A DNA stretch of 64,000 nt from NCBI GenBank assembly GCA_036226585.1, contig CP108997.1:3472001-3536000 (forward strand). Direction: 5' to 3'. The stretch is from Streptomyces sp. NBC_00708. Lineage in GTDB: Bacteria > Actinomycetota > Actinomycetes > Streptomycetales > Streptomycetaceae. A model generated the notes under the pieces. That model worked only from the letters and a program-made list of their open reading frames with translations, was not told the DNA's origin and searched no databases. The translations under genes were made by a program, and so were the position numbers. This document shows, in pieces, positions 36,759-45,831 of this stretch (its first letter is position 1; the number at the start of each line of letters is the position of its first letter).

Positions 36759-37364
36759 ATGGCAGGCGAGACCGTCATCACGGTCGTCGGCAATCTCGTC
36801 GACGACCCCGAGCTGCGCTTCACCCCGTCCGGTGCGGCGGTCGCGAAGTTCCGTGTCGCGTCCACTCCCCGCATCTTCGACCGGCAGACCAATGAGTGGA
36901 AGGACGGCGAAGGCCTGTTCCTCACCTGCTCGGTCTGGCGGCAGGCGGCGGAGAACGTCGCCGAGTCGCTCACGCGAGGCATGCGCGTTGTCGTGCAGGG
37001 CCGGCTGAAGCAGCGGTCGTACGAAGACCGCGAGGGCGTCAAGCGCACGGTCTACGAGCTGGATGTCGAGGAAGTCGGCCCCAGCCTCAAGAACGCCACG
37101 GCCAAGGTCACCAAGACCACCGGTCGCGGTGGTCAGGGCGGCCAGGGTGGATACGGCGGCGGCCAGCAGGGTGGCGGTAACTGGGGCGGCGGTCCCGGTG
37201 GTGGCCAGCAGGGTGGTGGCGGTGCTCCCGCCGACGACCCGTGGGCCACGAGCGCTCCGGCCGGCGGCCAGGGCGGGGGCCAGCAAGGCGGAGGCGGCTG
37301 GGGCGGAAGCTCCGGTGGCTCCGGCGGCTCCGGCGGCGGCTACTCGGACGAGCCCCCCTTCTAG
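36759..37364 (+). CDS. ssb: Single-stranded DNA-binding protein
   Basis: SSB coats single-stranded DNA at forks and recruits partners through its C-terminal tip. The 201-residue protein has an OB fold at 1-110 ([20 protein letters not shown], then [20 protein letters not shown]). A Gly/Gln-rich linker of about 70 residues ends in the acidic tip SDEPPF, the partner-binding signal. This linker is long, as in other Streptomyces SSBs. It lies between rpsF and rpsR, the usual arrangement. The Streptomyces genome normally carries a second ssb elsewhere. Confidence 0.96.
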   Translation: MAGETVITVVGNLVDDPELRFTPSGAAVAKFRVASTPRIFDRQTNEWKDGEGLFLTCSVWRQAAENVAESLTRGMRVVVQGRLKQRSYEDREGVKRTVYELDVEEVGPSLKNATAKVTKTTGRGGQGGQGGYGGGQQGGGNWGGGPGGGQQGGGGAPADDPWATSAPAGGQGGGQQGGGGWGGSSGGSGGSGGGYSDEPPF

Positions 37365-37407
37365 GGAAGCTCGTACCCCCACTTCTTGATCACACAGGAG
37401 AAACACC

Positions 37408-37644
37408 ATGGCGAAGCCGCCTGTGCGCAAGCCTAAGAAGAAGGTCTGCGCGTTCTGCAAGGACAAGACCCAGTACGTGGACTACAAGGACACGAACATG
37501 CTGCGGAAGTTCATTTCCGACCGCGGCAAGATCCGTGCCCGCCGCGTCACCGGCAACTGCACGCAGCACCAGCGTGACGTCGCCACGGCTGTGAAGAACA
37601 GCCGTGAGATGGCGCTGCTGCCCTACACGTCCACCGCGCGATAA
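37408..37644 (+). CDS. rpsR: 30S ribosomal protein S18, cysteine-containing form
   Basis: S18 sits beside S6 in the small subunit. The 78-residue protein contains [20 protein letters not shown], the S18 core. It has a CAFC pair near residues 16-19 and a third cysteine in NCTQHQ, making it the zinc-binding C+ form. Streptomyces typically keep another cysteine-free S18 under Zur control for zinc starvation; no such copy is in this window. The ribosome site is CAGGAG before ATG 37408. Confidence 0.96.
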   Translation: MAKPPVRKPKKKVCAFCKDKTQYVDYKDTNMLRKFISDRGKIRARRVTGNCTQHQRDVATAVKNSREMALLPYTSTAR

Positions 37645-37662
37645 GGGAAGGGTGACCGAATC

Positions 37663-38109
37663 ATGAAGATCATCCTCACCCACGAGGTCTCCGGCCTCGG
37701 TGCCGCCGGCGACGTCGTCGACGTCAAGGACGGGTTCGCCCGTAACTACCTGGTTCCGCGTGGCTTTGCCATCCGCTGGACCAAGGGCGGCGAGAAGGAC
37801 GTGGCGCAGATCCGCCGCGCCCGCAAGATCCACGAGATCGCCACGATCGAGCAGGCCAACGAGATCAAGGCCAAGCTCGAGGGCGTGAAGGTCCGTCTGG
37901 CCGTTCGCTCCGGCGACGCCGGCCGGCTCTTCGGCTCCGTCACCCCGGCCGACATCGCCTCGGCGATCAAGGCCGCCGGTGGTCCGGACGTCGACAAGCG
38001 TCGCGTCGAGCTCGGCTCGCCGATCAAGACGCTCGGCGGACACCAGGTGTCCGTGCGTCTGCACCCCGAGGTCGCTGCGAAGCTCGGCATCGAGGTCGTT
38101 GCTGCCTGA
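37663..38109 (+). CDS. rplI: 50S ribosomal protein L9
   Basis: This is a two-domain 148-residue ribosomal protein: an N-terminal domain ([30 protein letters not shown], the L9 signature), a long helix and a C-terminal domain ([20 protein letters not shown]). It is last in the rpsF operon; a hairpin terminator and a parS site follow within 75 bp of the stop. Confidence 0.97.
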   Translation: MKIILTHEVSGLGAAGDVVDVKDGFARNYLVPRGFAIRWTKGGEKDVAQIRRARKIHEIATIEQANEIKAKLEGVKVRLAVRSGDAGRLFGSVTPADIASAIKAAGGPDVDKRRVELGSPIKTLGGHQVSVRLHPEVAAKLGIEVVAA

Positions 38110-38132
38110 TCGGGCCGCATCAGCAGAACAGT

Positions 38133-38163
38133 GAAGGGCCGCACCCTTGTGGTGCGGCCCTTC
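38133..38163 (+). terminator. Terminator of the rpsF-rplI operon
   Basis: A 13-bp perfect stem (38133-38145 with 38151-38163) has loop CTTGT and lies 23 bp after the rplI stop. The parS at 38167 begins three bases beyond it. Confidence 0.9.
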
Positions 38164-38166
38164 GCC

Positions 38167-38180
38167 GTTTCACGTGAAAC
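38167..38180. promoter_or_regulatory. parS: parS site in the rplI/MATE gap
   Basis: This is an exact GTTTCACGTGAAAC, three bases beyond the rplI terminator hairpin, in the convergent gap before the MATE gene. Symmetry does not extend much past the core. Confidence 0.95.
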
Positions 38181-38244
38181 ATGCTGCCGAATCCGGGCGC
38201 TGGTCCTCTTGGGTGCCCGGCCCGTTCGGTGTTACGTGGCAGGG

Positions 38245-39582
38245 TCAGCGGGTTGCGCCGGTGACCAGCCACTTTCCCGAGCGGGCGCGGAGCCAGAGCG
38301 TTGCCATCCGCACGATCATCATCAGCGCCATCGCGCACCACAAGGTGCCGAGTCCGCCGCCCAGGGCCGGGACCAGGAGGGCGGCCGGTGCGAACACGGC
38401 GAGGGTCACGAGCATGGCCCAGGCCAGGTACGGTCCGTCGCCGGCGCCCATCAGCACGCCGTCCAGGATGAAAACGACCCCGGCGATCGGCTGGGTGGCG
38501 GCCACTACCAGGAGGGCCGGCAGCAGGGCGTCCTGGACCGATGTGTCGCTGGTGAACAGGGGCACGAAGAGCGGACGGGCCAGGACGATCAGCACGCCCA
38601 GGACCACTCCGGAGGCGATGCCCCACTCCACCATCCGACGGCAGGCGTCGCGGGCCCCCTGGGTGTCGCCCGCTCCCAGGTACCGTCCGATGATGGCCTG
38701 CCCGGCGATGGCGATGGCATCGAGCGCGAAGGCCATCAGGCTCCACAGGGACAGGATGATCTGGTGTGCGGCGATGTCGGTGTCCCCGAGCCGGGCGGCG
38801 ACCGCCGTGGCGATGAGCAGGACAGCGCGCAGCGACAGCGTACGGACCAGGAGGGGTACGCCGGCCTGGGCACAGGCCCTGATACCCGCGGCGTCGGGGC
38901 GCAGCGACGCTCCGTGCCGCCGGGCGCCGCGTACGACGACGACGAGGTAGGCGGCCGCCATCGCGAGCTGGGCGATGACCGTGCCCCAGGCCGAGCCGGC
39001 GATGCCGAGTCCGGCACCGTAGACGAGGGCTGCGTTGAGGGCCGCGTTGGCCGCGAAGCCGCCGATGGCGACGTAGAGCGGGGTGCGGGTGTCCTGGAGG
39101 CCCCGGAGTACGCCGGTCGCGGCCATGACCACCAGCATGGCGGGGATGCCGAGACTGGAGATCCGGAGGTAGGTGATCGCGTGGGGAGCCGCTGTGGGGG
39201 AGGCGCCGAACACGTCGACGAGCCAGGGAGCCAGGGGGAGCGTCAGCGCGATGACAGCGAGGCCGAGCAGGAGGGCCAGCCAGATGCCGTCCATGCCCTG
39301 GCGGATCGCGCCGGCCGGGTCGCCCGCGCCCACCCGTCGGGCGACCGCGGCCGTGGTGGCGTAGGCGAGGAAGACGAAGATGCTCACCGCGGTCGTCAGC
39401 AGAGCGGCGGCGACCGCCAGACCGGCCAGCTGCGGGGTGCCGAGATGACCGACAATCGCGCTGTCGACCATCACGAACAGGGGCTCGGCCACGAGTGCGC
39501 CGAAGGCCGGGACGGCGAGCGCGATGATCTCGCGGTCATGCCGTCGACGACGGGAAGACAGGGTTCCCTGTGGCTGGGTCAT
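38245..39582 (-). CDS. MATE/DinF-family efflux transporter
   Basis: This is a 445-residue membrane exporter with about 12 helices in two related halves. The N-terminal half has MVDSAIVGHLGTPQLAGLAV, the MATE signature with its conserved Asp near residue 41, and the loop VARRVGAGD. The second half shows LWSLMAFALDAIAIAGQAIIG with another conserved acidic residue. The subfamily looks DinF-like. ATG 39582 is chosen; an in-frame TTG at 39591 is possible. It diverges from dnaB across a DnaA-box-rich gap. The substrate is not evident. Confidence 0.85.
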   Translation of the reverse strand: MTQPQGTLSSRRRRHDREIIALAVPAFGALVAEPLFVMVDSAIVGHLGTPQLAGLAVAAALLTTAVSIFVFLAYATTAAVARRVGAGDPAGAIRQGMDGIWLALLLGLAVIALTLPLAPWLVDVFGASPTAAPHAITYLRISSLGIPAMLVVMAATGVLRGLQDTRTPLYVAIGGFAANAALNAALVYGAGLGIAGSAWGTVIAQLAMAAAYLVVVVRGARRHGASLRPDAAGIRACAQAGVPLLVRTLSLRAVLLIATAVAARLGDTDIAAHQIILSLWSLMAFALDAIAIAGQAIIGRYLGAGDTQGARDACRRMVEWGIASGVVLGVLIVLARPLFVPLFTSDTSVQDALLPALLVVAATQPIAGVVFILDGVLMGAGDGPYLAWAMLVTLAVFAPAALLVPALGGGLGTLWCAMALMMIVRMATLWLRARSGKWLVTGATR

Positions 39583-39591
39583 GGCAGTCAA

Positions 39592-40041
39592 TCTAATCTT
39601 CCACAGGTAAGAGATGCAATGAGCTAGGGGTCCTTACATTTGCTTGCCTGTGGGTCACTCCTGTGCGGGACCTGCCACGATCTCGGCCCGGCAGCCGAAC
39701 TTTTTCTCCCCCACAGCCCGTGGATGGGGAAAGGCCAGGTCACGGTGGTATTCGCAGCTCCGTTATGAGTTTGTCCACAGTGCTGTCCCCCGGTCCGTGC
39801 ACAGGTTCTGCGGAGTTCTCCACAGCATCTGGCCCGTCATCCACAGAGCCTGTGGATAACCAGATTGGCTGACGGTGCCGAGCCGCCTACCGTAGTCCGG
39901 CGCCCCCACCCCGTTTCGGCTCTGCGGCATCGCAGAACTCGACACACCGGAACCGGAGTCGGGCGTCTTGTTTGTCGGTGCCGTGCCGTAAGAAAGAGGA
40001 GCACGGCTAGGTCCGCGGAGCGGACGGGAGGAGGTGGCCGG
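39592..40041. promoter_or_regulatory. dnaB upstream region with a cluster of DnaA boxes
   Basis: This 450-bp gap between the divergent MATE and dnaB genes has no gene. On 39771-39859 five DnaA-box-like 9-mers occur: TTGTCCACA (39771, exact), CCGTGCACA (39795, weak), TTCTCCACA (39816), TCATCCACA (39837) and, on the minus strand, TTATCCACA (39851-39859, the E. coli consensus). The cluster lies 180-270 bp upstream of dnaB. A dnaB promoter is expected further right; a stretch near 39996-40010 (AAGAAAGAGGAGCA) is purine-rich. See the separate finding. Confidence 0.75.
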
Positions 40042-41520
40042 ATGAGCATTCCCGAACCCTTGGACGACCCTTGGGCGGACACCGGCCCCAGTGACCGGCT
40101 GCCCGTCTCCCGCCAGCGCCGGGGGGAGGACCGGGACCGGGGCGAGCGCCACGACCGGGGCCGGGAGAGCCGCGACTGGGAGGGCGGTTCCTCGGGCTTC
40201 GAGCGCGTGCCCCCTCAGGACCTGGACGCGGAGCAGTCCGTGCTCGGCGGCATGCTGCTGTCCAAGGACGCCATCGCCGATGTCGTGGAGATCATCAAGG
40301 GCCACGACTTCTACCGCCCCGCACACGAGACCGTCTATCAGGCGATCCTCGACCTCTACGCCAAGGGCGAGCCGGCCGACCCGATCACCGTGGCCGCCGA
40401 GCTGGTCAAGCGCGGCGAGATCACCAAGGTGGGCGGGGCGCCGTATCTGCACACGCTGGTGCAGTCGGTGCCCACGGCGGCCAACGCCTCGTACTACGCG
40501 GAGATCGTTCACGAACGCGCGGTCCTGCGGCGGCTCGTCGAGGCCGGCACGAAGATCACGCAGATGGGATACGCGGCCGACGGCGATGTCGACGACATCG
40601 TCAACTCCGCCCAGGCCGAGATCTACGCCGTCACCGAGCAGCGGACCAGCGAGGACTACCTGCCGCTCGGCGACATCATGGAAGGCGCCCTCGACGAGAT
40701 CGAGGCGATCGGCTCCCGCAGCGGCGAGATGACGGGTGTGCCCACGGGGTTCACCGACCTCGATGCCCTGACCAACGGCCTGCACCCGGGCCAGATGGTC
40801 GTCATCGCGGCCCGTCCCGCCATGGGTAAGTCGACGCTTGCGCTGGACTTCGCCCGGGCCTGCTCGATCAAGAGCAACCTCCCCAGCGTGATCTTCTCCC
40901 TGGAAATGGGGCGGAACGAGATCGCCATGCGCTTGCTGTCCGCCGAGGCACGGGTAGCTCTGCACCACATGCGCTCCGGCACGATGACCGACGAGGACTG
41001 GACGCGGCTGGCCCGGCGGATGCCGGATGTTTCCGCGGCTCCGCTCTACATCGACGACTCCCCCAACCTCTCCATGATGGAGATCCGGGCGAAGTGCCGG
41101 CGCCTCAAGCAGCGCAACGACCTCAAGCTGGTGGTGATCGACTACCTGCAGCTGATGCAGTCCGGCGGTTCCAAGCGTGCCGAGAGCCGCCAGCAGGAGG
41201 TCTCCGACATGTCGCGAAACCTCAAGCTGCTGGCCAAGGAACTGCAGCTGCCGGTCATCGCGCTCTCCCAGCTGAACCGTGGCCCCGAGCAGCGCACGGA
41301 CAAGAAGCCGATGGTCTCCGACCTCCGCGAATCCGGCTCCATCGAGCAGGATGCCGACATGGTGATCCTGCTGCATCGCGAGGACGCGTACGAGAAGGAG
41401 TCGCCGCGCGCCGGTGAGGCGGACCTGATCGTGGCCAAGCACCGAAACGGCCCGACGGCGACGATCACGGTCGCCTTCCAGGGCCACTACTCCCGCTTCG
41501 TGGACATGGCGCAGACCTGA
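40042..41520 (+). CDS. dnaB: Replicative DNA helicase DnaB
   Basis: This hexameric helicase unwinds DNA at the fork. The 492-residue protein starts at ATG 40042 (MSIPEPLDDPWADTGPSDR) with GGAGGAGGT upstream. A disordered acidic/Arg-rich N-terminus (1-50) precedes the domain with PQDLDAEQSVLGGMLLSKDA. The RecA-like motor has Walker A ARPAMGKST near residues 256-264 and Walker B-type LKLVVIDYLQLMQ. DnaB is a common intein site, but no intein is present. An open frame runs upstream of the start in non-DnaB sequence. DnaA boxes lie upstream, so dnaB may respond to DnaA. Confidence 0.96.
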   Translation: MSIPEPLDDPWADTGPSDRLPVSRQRRGEDRDRGERHDRGRESRDWEGGSSGFERVPPQDLDAEQSVLGGMLLSKDAIADVVEIIKGHDFYRPAHETVYQAILDLYAKGEPADPITVAAELVKRGEITKVGGAPYLHTLVQSVPTAANASYYAEIVHERAVLRRLVEAGTKITQMGYAADGDVDDIVNSAQAEIYAVTEQRTSEDYLPLGDIMEGALDEIEAIGSRSGEMTGVPTGFTDLDALTNGLHPGQMVVIAARPAMGKSTLALDFARACSIKSNLPSVIFSLEMGRNEIAMRLLSAEARVALHHMRSGTMTDEDWTRLARRMPDVSAAPLYIDDSPNLSMMEIRAKCRRLKQRNDLKLVVIDYLQLMQSGGSKRAESRQQEVSDMSRNLKLLAKELQLPVIALSQLNRGPEQRTDKKPMVSDLRESGSIEQDADMVILLHREDAYEKESPRAGEADLIVAKHRNGPTATITVAFQGHYSRFVDMAQT

Positions 41521-41544
41521 TCGGACCGGGAAGGGGGGCAACCG

Positions 41545-42057
41545 GTGGTTCCAGCAGCGAGTCATGCGGTTCCTGATGTGCGGCCGGCCGGACGCAGCGA
41601 CCTCGGCGTGCTGCTGGGCGTACTGTCCGACGCCCGGGAGGACCAGGAGCGGCAGGGGCTCCCGCCTTCCTGGCGGGTGCTTCCCCACTCGGCCGTGGCA
41701 GCCGGCGTCGACCGGGGCGAGACCTACCTCGTTCAGCTGGCGGGGGAACCCGTGGGGACGTTCGCCCTGGAAAGTGAGGACGCTGCGGTCTGGCCCGGCT
41801 CGGATGGGCCGAAGGCGGCCTATCTGCACCGGTTGGCTGTTGTTCCGTTCCACCACGGGCGAGGCATAGGAGCCTTCGCCGTGGACTGGGCCGCACGGAC
41901 GGCTGCCGCGCGGGGATGCCTGCTCCTGCGTCTCGACGCCGTCGCAGCCAATGCGCGGTTGTGCTCCTGGTATGAGCGGCTGGGGTTCTCCCCGAGGGGC
42001 GAAGTGCTGCTCCCTGGATGGCAGCGGGCCAGCATGCGCTTCGAACGCGAAGTATGA
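41545..42057 (+). CDS. GNAT-family N-acetyltransferase
   Basis: This is a 170-residue GNAT protein. The core has YLHRLAVVPFHHGRGIGAFAV (the R/H-x-x-G-x-G/A acetyl-CoA loop, about 92-112) and RLDAVAANARLCSWYERLGF, the typical C-terminal C-Y-x-x-x-G-F motif. GTG 41545 follows GAAGGGGGG. It begins 24 bp after dnaB and may be read with it. The substrate is unknown. Confidence 0.8.
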   Translation: MVPAASHAVPDVRPAGRSDLGVLLGVLSDAREDQERQGLPPSWRVLPHSAVAAGVDRGETYLVQLAGEPVGTFALESEDAAVWPGSDGPKAAYLHRLAVVPFHHGRGIGAFAVDWAARTAAARGCLLLRLDAVAANARLCSWYERLGFSPRGEVLLPGWQRASMRFEREV

Positions 42058-42140
42058 CCTGCCCATAGGGCTGCCGGCGTTGCGGCGAGGGAGGGATAAA
42101 TCGAGTCGCCATACGTGCGTGCGGGCGGTAGTTGTTGACG

Positions 42141-43523
42141 ATGACTTCTCCTGCTGAACAGTTGCTTCCCGGTACCCGGCGCGCGTTGTTGCACCGCATC
42201 GCCATGGCCCAGGCCGAAGGGCGTACACCCTCTCTCGTCGCCGCCGTGCAGCGGCAGGGGCAGATCGTCTGGGACGGCTCACGCAGCTGTGTCGACGGCC
42301 ATGCCCCGGACGCGGACACGCAGTTCAGGATCGGCTCCCTCACCAAGACGTTCACCGCGGTGCTGGTGCTTCGGCTGCGGGACGAAGGACTGCTGGATCT
42401 CGCCGACCCGCTGGAGAAGCACCTGCCCGGCACCGGTGCGGGTGACGTGACCCTGTATCAGCTGCTCGGTCACAGTGCGGGCCTCGGTGCCGAGACGACC
42501 GCGCCCTGGTGGGAGCGGACCCCCGGCACCTTCCGACCCACTCTCGGAGACGTCCTCGGTGAGCAGATCGCCATGCACCCGCCCGGCCACCGCCACCACT
42601 ACTCCAACCCCGGCTACACCCTGCTCGGTTCGCTGGTGGAGGCCGTGCGCGGGGCCTCCTGGGAAGAGGTGTTGCGCCGCGAGGTGCTGAATCCTCTCGG
42701 TATGCACCGCACGACCTCCCTCCCGCAGGCTCCGCACGCCGGCGGCTGGGCGGTGCATCCGTGGGCCGACGCCGTGCTTCCCGAACCGGCCGAGGACCTG
42801 GGCCTGATGGCTCCCGCCGGACAGCTCTGGTCCACCACCGCGGATCTGCTGCGCTTCGCGGCCTTCCTTGCCGAGGGCGACGACCGGGTGCTCCGCGCCG
42901 CGTCGGTGGAGGAGATGAAGCGGCCCTCGGCGGCGATGGAGCCCGGCGACTGGGACAACGGTTACGGCTTGGGAGTACAGCTGGTACGGCGGAAGGGCCG
43001 TACCTTCATCGGCCATACGGGCTCCCTTCCCGGCTTCCTTGCCGCCCTCTGGGTCAGTGCCGAGGACGACGTGGCAGCCGTGGTACTCGTCAACGCGACC
43101 TCCGGGGTCGCGATCGGTGAGGTGGCCGCTGACCTCGTGGACATCGTCGCCGAGGCGGAGCCCCGCATCCCCGAGCCATGGCGCCCGCTGCCCGAGGTCG
43201 ACGCGGAACTCCTTGCCCTGACCGGTCCGTGGTACTGGGCCACGCGCCCCAACATCCTTCGGCTGACCGCCGATTGCGGGCTGGAGCTGTGGCCGGCGAA
43301 CGGTCCGGGCCGAGGCGCCCGCTTCACCGCACGGCCGGACGGCACCTGGGTCGGCCTGGACGGCTACTACGCAGGGGAGACGCTGCGGGTCGTGCGGAAC
43401 GTCGACGGCAGCGTGAACCACCTCGATCTGGGGTCCTTCGTCTTCACGCGTGAGCCGTACGACCCGGCGGCGGCGGTGCCTGGTGGCGTGGACGAGGAGG
43501 GGTGGCGCGGCCTGGGGGACTGA
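42141..43523 (+). CDS. Serine hydrolase, beta-lactamase/class C fold
   Basis: This is a 460-residue beta-lactamase-superfamily serine hydrolase without a signal peptide, so it is predicted to be cytoplasmic. The catalytic S-x-x-K is GSLTKTFTAVL (Ser near residue 66). Y-x-N is YSNPGYTLLG near 155, and the KTG-like motif is GHTGSLPGF near 290. A C-terminal lipocalin-like domain follows (about 370-460: TWVGLDGYYAGETLRV). The family includes D-aminopeptidases and esterases, so the substrate is open. TTG 42132 and ATG 42141 are both possible starts; ATG is chosen. It ends before the parS palindrome at 43598-43623. Confidence 0.82.
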   Translation: MTSPAEQLLPGTRRALLHRIAMAQAEGRTPSLVAAVQRQGQIVWDGSRSCVDGHAPDADTQFRIGSLTKTFTAVLVLRLRDEGLLDLADPLEKHLPGTGAGDVTLYQLLGHSAGLGAETTAPWWERTPGTFRPTLGDVLGEQIAMHPPGHRHHYSNPGYTLLGSLVEAVRGASWEEVLRREVLNPLGMHRTTSLPQAPHAGGWAVHPWADAVLPEPAEDLGLMAPAGQLWSTTADLLRFAAFLAEGDDRVLRAASVEEMKRPSAAMEPGDWDNGYGLGVQLVRRKGRTFIGHTGSLPGFLAALWVSAEDDVAAVVLVNATSGVAIGEVAADLVDIVAEAEPRIPEPWRPLPEVDAELLALTGPWYWATRPNILRLTADCGLELWPANGPGRGARFTARPDGTWVGLDGYYAGETLRVVRNVDGSVNHLDLGSFVFTREPYDPAAAVPGGVDEEGWRGLGD

Positions 43524-43597
43524 GCGGGGCCCACGGGCTGACCGCGACTGGTGGCTGCCCAGGGCGCGAGAGGCGAGCGTCGTCCGGCGGGTGGGGG

Positions 43598-43623
43598 TTG
43601 CCCGTTTCACGTGAAACGGGCAA
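43598..43623. promoter_or_regulatory. parS: parS inside a perfect 26-bp palindrome
   Basis: The core GTTTCACGTGAAAC (43604-43617) has six extra bases of perfect symmetry on each side. It lies in the convergent gap between the serine hydrolase and the winged-helix gene, ten bases before the latter's stop. Confidence 0.95.
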
Positions 43624-43632
43624 ACCGGCGGC

Positions 43633-44796
43633 TCAGGCCATCAACTCCCGCTCCAGAGGGGTCCGGAAGCGTGGGGTAATCCTGGCCCCTCCCACCCACG
43701 CGGTCAGCCGGGAGAGTTCGGCCTCGATCGCCGAGGAGGCCTCCTTGCCGGGATCGGTCAGCAGCCGCCAGGCCAGCTCGCCGTCGCCGCGCTGTGCCCA
43801 ACCACCCACGATCCGGCCGTTCCACCACACCGTGGGGCCGATGTTGCCCGAGCGGTCGAAGAGGGCTGCTCGGTGCTCGGCCGGCAGATGGAAGCCGCGG
43901 TCCGCCCAGCCCATCCCGCTGGGGTCGAGCGCGGGCAGCAGAGCCGCCCAGGGAGCAGGAGCGGGCTCGGGCTCAGTGTCCCCGGGAGCGACCCAGGCGG
44001 CGGCGCCGTCGTCGAGCCGTACCTCCACGGCTCCGACCGCCGCCAGCGCCGTACGGACCTCGCGCGCACCCCATCCGGTCCACCACTTGAGGTCGCCTTC
44101 GGTGCCCGGTCCGTAGGCCCGGAGCCAGTGCAGGGCCAGCTCCGCCTGGGCCGGGGCGGTTTCCTCCACCGGCCGGGGCCGGGCCAGGGCCCAGCGGAAC
44201 TGGCTGGAGGTCCAGGAACCCCTCGGCCGGTCCCGGCGAATCCTCCCTTCCGCGGCCAGCACTCGGATGACCCGGGTCGCGACGCCCTGGACCGCCTCCT
44301 GCTTCTTTCCGGGGAACAGCGTGATTTTGGTGCGGAGCGCGGCCACACCGGCGGCGAGTTCGCTGCCCGAGACCGGGCCGCTGTCGTCCAGGAAGGCGAG
44401 GGCGCTCCTCTCGGCCTCGTCGAGCCAGTGCTCGTCCAGGCCGTTGCCGTCGTCCCGCAGGTGCTTGACCAGGTTGCGGCGTTCCTTGGCGGCCACAGCG
44501 CGCGCGTTGGCGGCCTCGACCCGTGGAGCCATCTCGTCCGAGACGACGAAGAGGGTGTTGCGCATCGAGAGCATCCGTACCAGCGAGACGTCCTCGTACA
44601 GACAGTGCTCCACCGCGTCGATGCCTGGCTCGGTGAGCCTGGCGCATGCGGAGAGGAACACGGTGGCCGCATCGGTCGCGTGGAGTGCGACAAGAGCATC
44701 GGCCACCGCGACGGGTGAGGAGGCCCGCGCTTCGGGGGCGAGCAGATGGCGGCGCCCGATCCGGATGCGGCGCTGTTCGTCACTGATGCGTTGCAC
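43633..44796 (-). CDS. Winged-helix protein of the HTH_42/AlkZ-like family
   Basis: This is a 387-residue member of the family that includes the AlkZ and YcaQ DNA glycosylases. It starts at GTG 44796 (MQRISDEQRRIRIGRRHLL) with GAGGAGCC upstream. The loop that in glycosylases carries Q-x-Q, H-x-Q or Q-x-D reads LVALHATDAATVFL (H-A-T). Winged-helix repeats follow, with SLVRMLSMRNTLFVV and SGSELAAGVAAL; near the end WWNGRIVGGWAQR is characteristic. Because the catalytic motif is altered, a repair activity is not claimed. Confidence 0.75.
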   Translation of the reverse strand: MQRISDEQRRIRIGRRHLLAPEARASSPVAVADALVALHATDAATVFLSACARLTEPGIDAVEHCLYEDVSLVRMLSMRNTLFVVSDEMAPRVEAANARAVAAKERRNLVKHLRDDGNGLDEHWLDEAERSALAFLDDSGPVSGSELAAGVAALRTKITLFPGKKQEAVQGVATRVIRVLAAEGRIRRDRPRGSWTSSQFRWALARPRPVEETAPAQAELALHWLRAYGPGTEGDLKWWTGWGAREVRTALAAVGAVEVRLDDGAAAWVAPGDTEPEPAPAPWAALLPALDPSGMGWADRGFHLPAEHRAALFDRSGNIGPTVWWNGRIVGGWAQRGDGELAWRLLTDPGKEASSAIEAELSRLTAWVGGARITPRFRTPLERELMA

Positions 44797-44821
44797 ATCG
44801 GCTCCTCGGGGCGTGGCAGGG

Positions 44822-45274
44822 TCAGAGAGCGAGTTTGAAGCCCACATGGCTGGCCACGAAGCCGAGCCGCTCGTAGAAGCGATGCGCGTCGGTACGGGTC
44901 GCATCGGAGGTGAGCTGCACCAGCTGGCACCCCTGGCGGCGTGATTCGTCCACGGCCCATTGGATCAGCCGGGTGCCGAGACCGCTGCCCCGTTCGTCCG
45001 CGTGGATACGGACGCCCTCGATCACGGAACGGGTCGAGCCGCGCCGGGACAGCCCCGGGATCACGGTCAGTTGCAGGGTTCCGACGACGCGCTTCTCGCG
45101 CACGGCCACCATCATGTGCTGGTTCGGGTCGTCGGCCAGCCGTCGGAGCGCCGCCCGGTAGGGCGCGAGGTCGTCCGGCGACTCGCGCTGGGCACCCAGC
45201 GGGTCGTCGGCGAGCAGGGCCACGATCTCGGCCAGATCGTCAGCGGTCGCACGGCGTATGTCCAGATCGCTCAT
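44822..45274 (-). CDS. GNAT-family N-acetyltransferase
   Basis: This is a 150-residue compact GNAT. IRRATADDLAEIVALLADDP begins the fold; the acetyl-CoA loop is RIHADERGSGLGTRLIQWA near residues 90-108. The C-terminal motif DAHRFYERLGF is standard. ATG 45274 is the start. Its stop lies 25 bp from the start of the winged-helix gene on the same strand, so the two may be cotranscribed. The substrate is unknown. Confidence 0.85.
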   Translation of the reverse strand: MSDLDIRRATADDLAEIVALLADDPLGAQRESPDDLAPYRAALRRLADDPNQHMMVAVREKRVVGTLQLTVIPGLSRRGSTRSVIEGVRIHADERGSGLGTRLIQWAVDESRRQGCQLVQLTSDATRTDAHRFYERLGFVASHVGFKLAL

Positions 45275-45305
45275 GATCCGCAGCCTACGCAGTCGGCGGG
45301 CGTGG

Positions 45306-45767
45306 CTACACCGGGACGGACTTCAGTTCCTCGACCGCCCTGACGAGCGGGGCCAGCTCGGCGTTTTGCGCGGCCTCGTCGAGTGCGGAACGCAGGGCGC
45401 TGTCATTGGTGGGCCGGGCCTCGGCGAGCAGTACGAGCCCGTCGTCGGTGACATCGGTGTAGATGCCCCTGCGGTCGGTGTCGCAGAGGTACCGGGTCAG
45501 CAGCCCTCGGTCTTCGAGACGGGTGACCAGGCGGGTGGTGGCGCTCTGGCTCAGCCCCACGGCGTCCGCCACCTGCTTCATCTGCAGGTGTCCGCCCGGC
45601 CCGCTGTGCTGACGGCTGAGCACGTCCAGCAGGGAGTACTCCCGCACGCTCAGGTCGTGACCGCTCTGCAGAGCGCGTTCGATGCGGGTCTCGATCTTGC
45701 CGTGGAGCAGGGAGAGCGCGATCCAGCCCTGGGAGAGGGCGGTCAGGGCCGGGTCCGTGGCTGTCAT
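45306..45767 (-). CDS. MarR-family transcriptional regulator
   Basis: This is a 153-residue winged-helix repressor starting at ATG 45767 behind GGAGGAGAGA. The DNA-binding part is LQMKQVADAVGLSQSATTRL (helix-turn-helix, about 73-92), followed by the wing EDRGLLTRYLCDTDRRGIYT, with the MarR D-x-R motif. It is divergent from the MFS gene at 45907, a typical regulator-exporter pair, so it probably represses that gene and itself through the shared gap. Confidence 0.9.
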   Translation of the reverse strand: MTATDPALTALSQGWIALSLLHGKIETRIERALQSGHDLSVREYSLLDVLSRQHSGPGGHLQMKQVADAVGLSQSATTRLVTRLEDRGLLTRYLCDTDRRGIYTDVTDDGLVLLAEARPTNDSALRSALDEAAQNAELAPLVRAVEELKSVPV

Positions 45768-45831
45768 GGTCTCTCCTCCGTGCCGGAGCTGCTTACGTCC
45801 CAGAGTAGCCGAACACCGCAATAGTCAGCGC

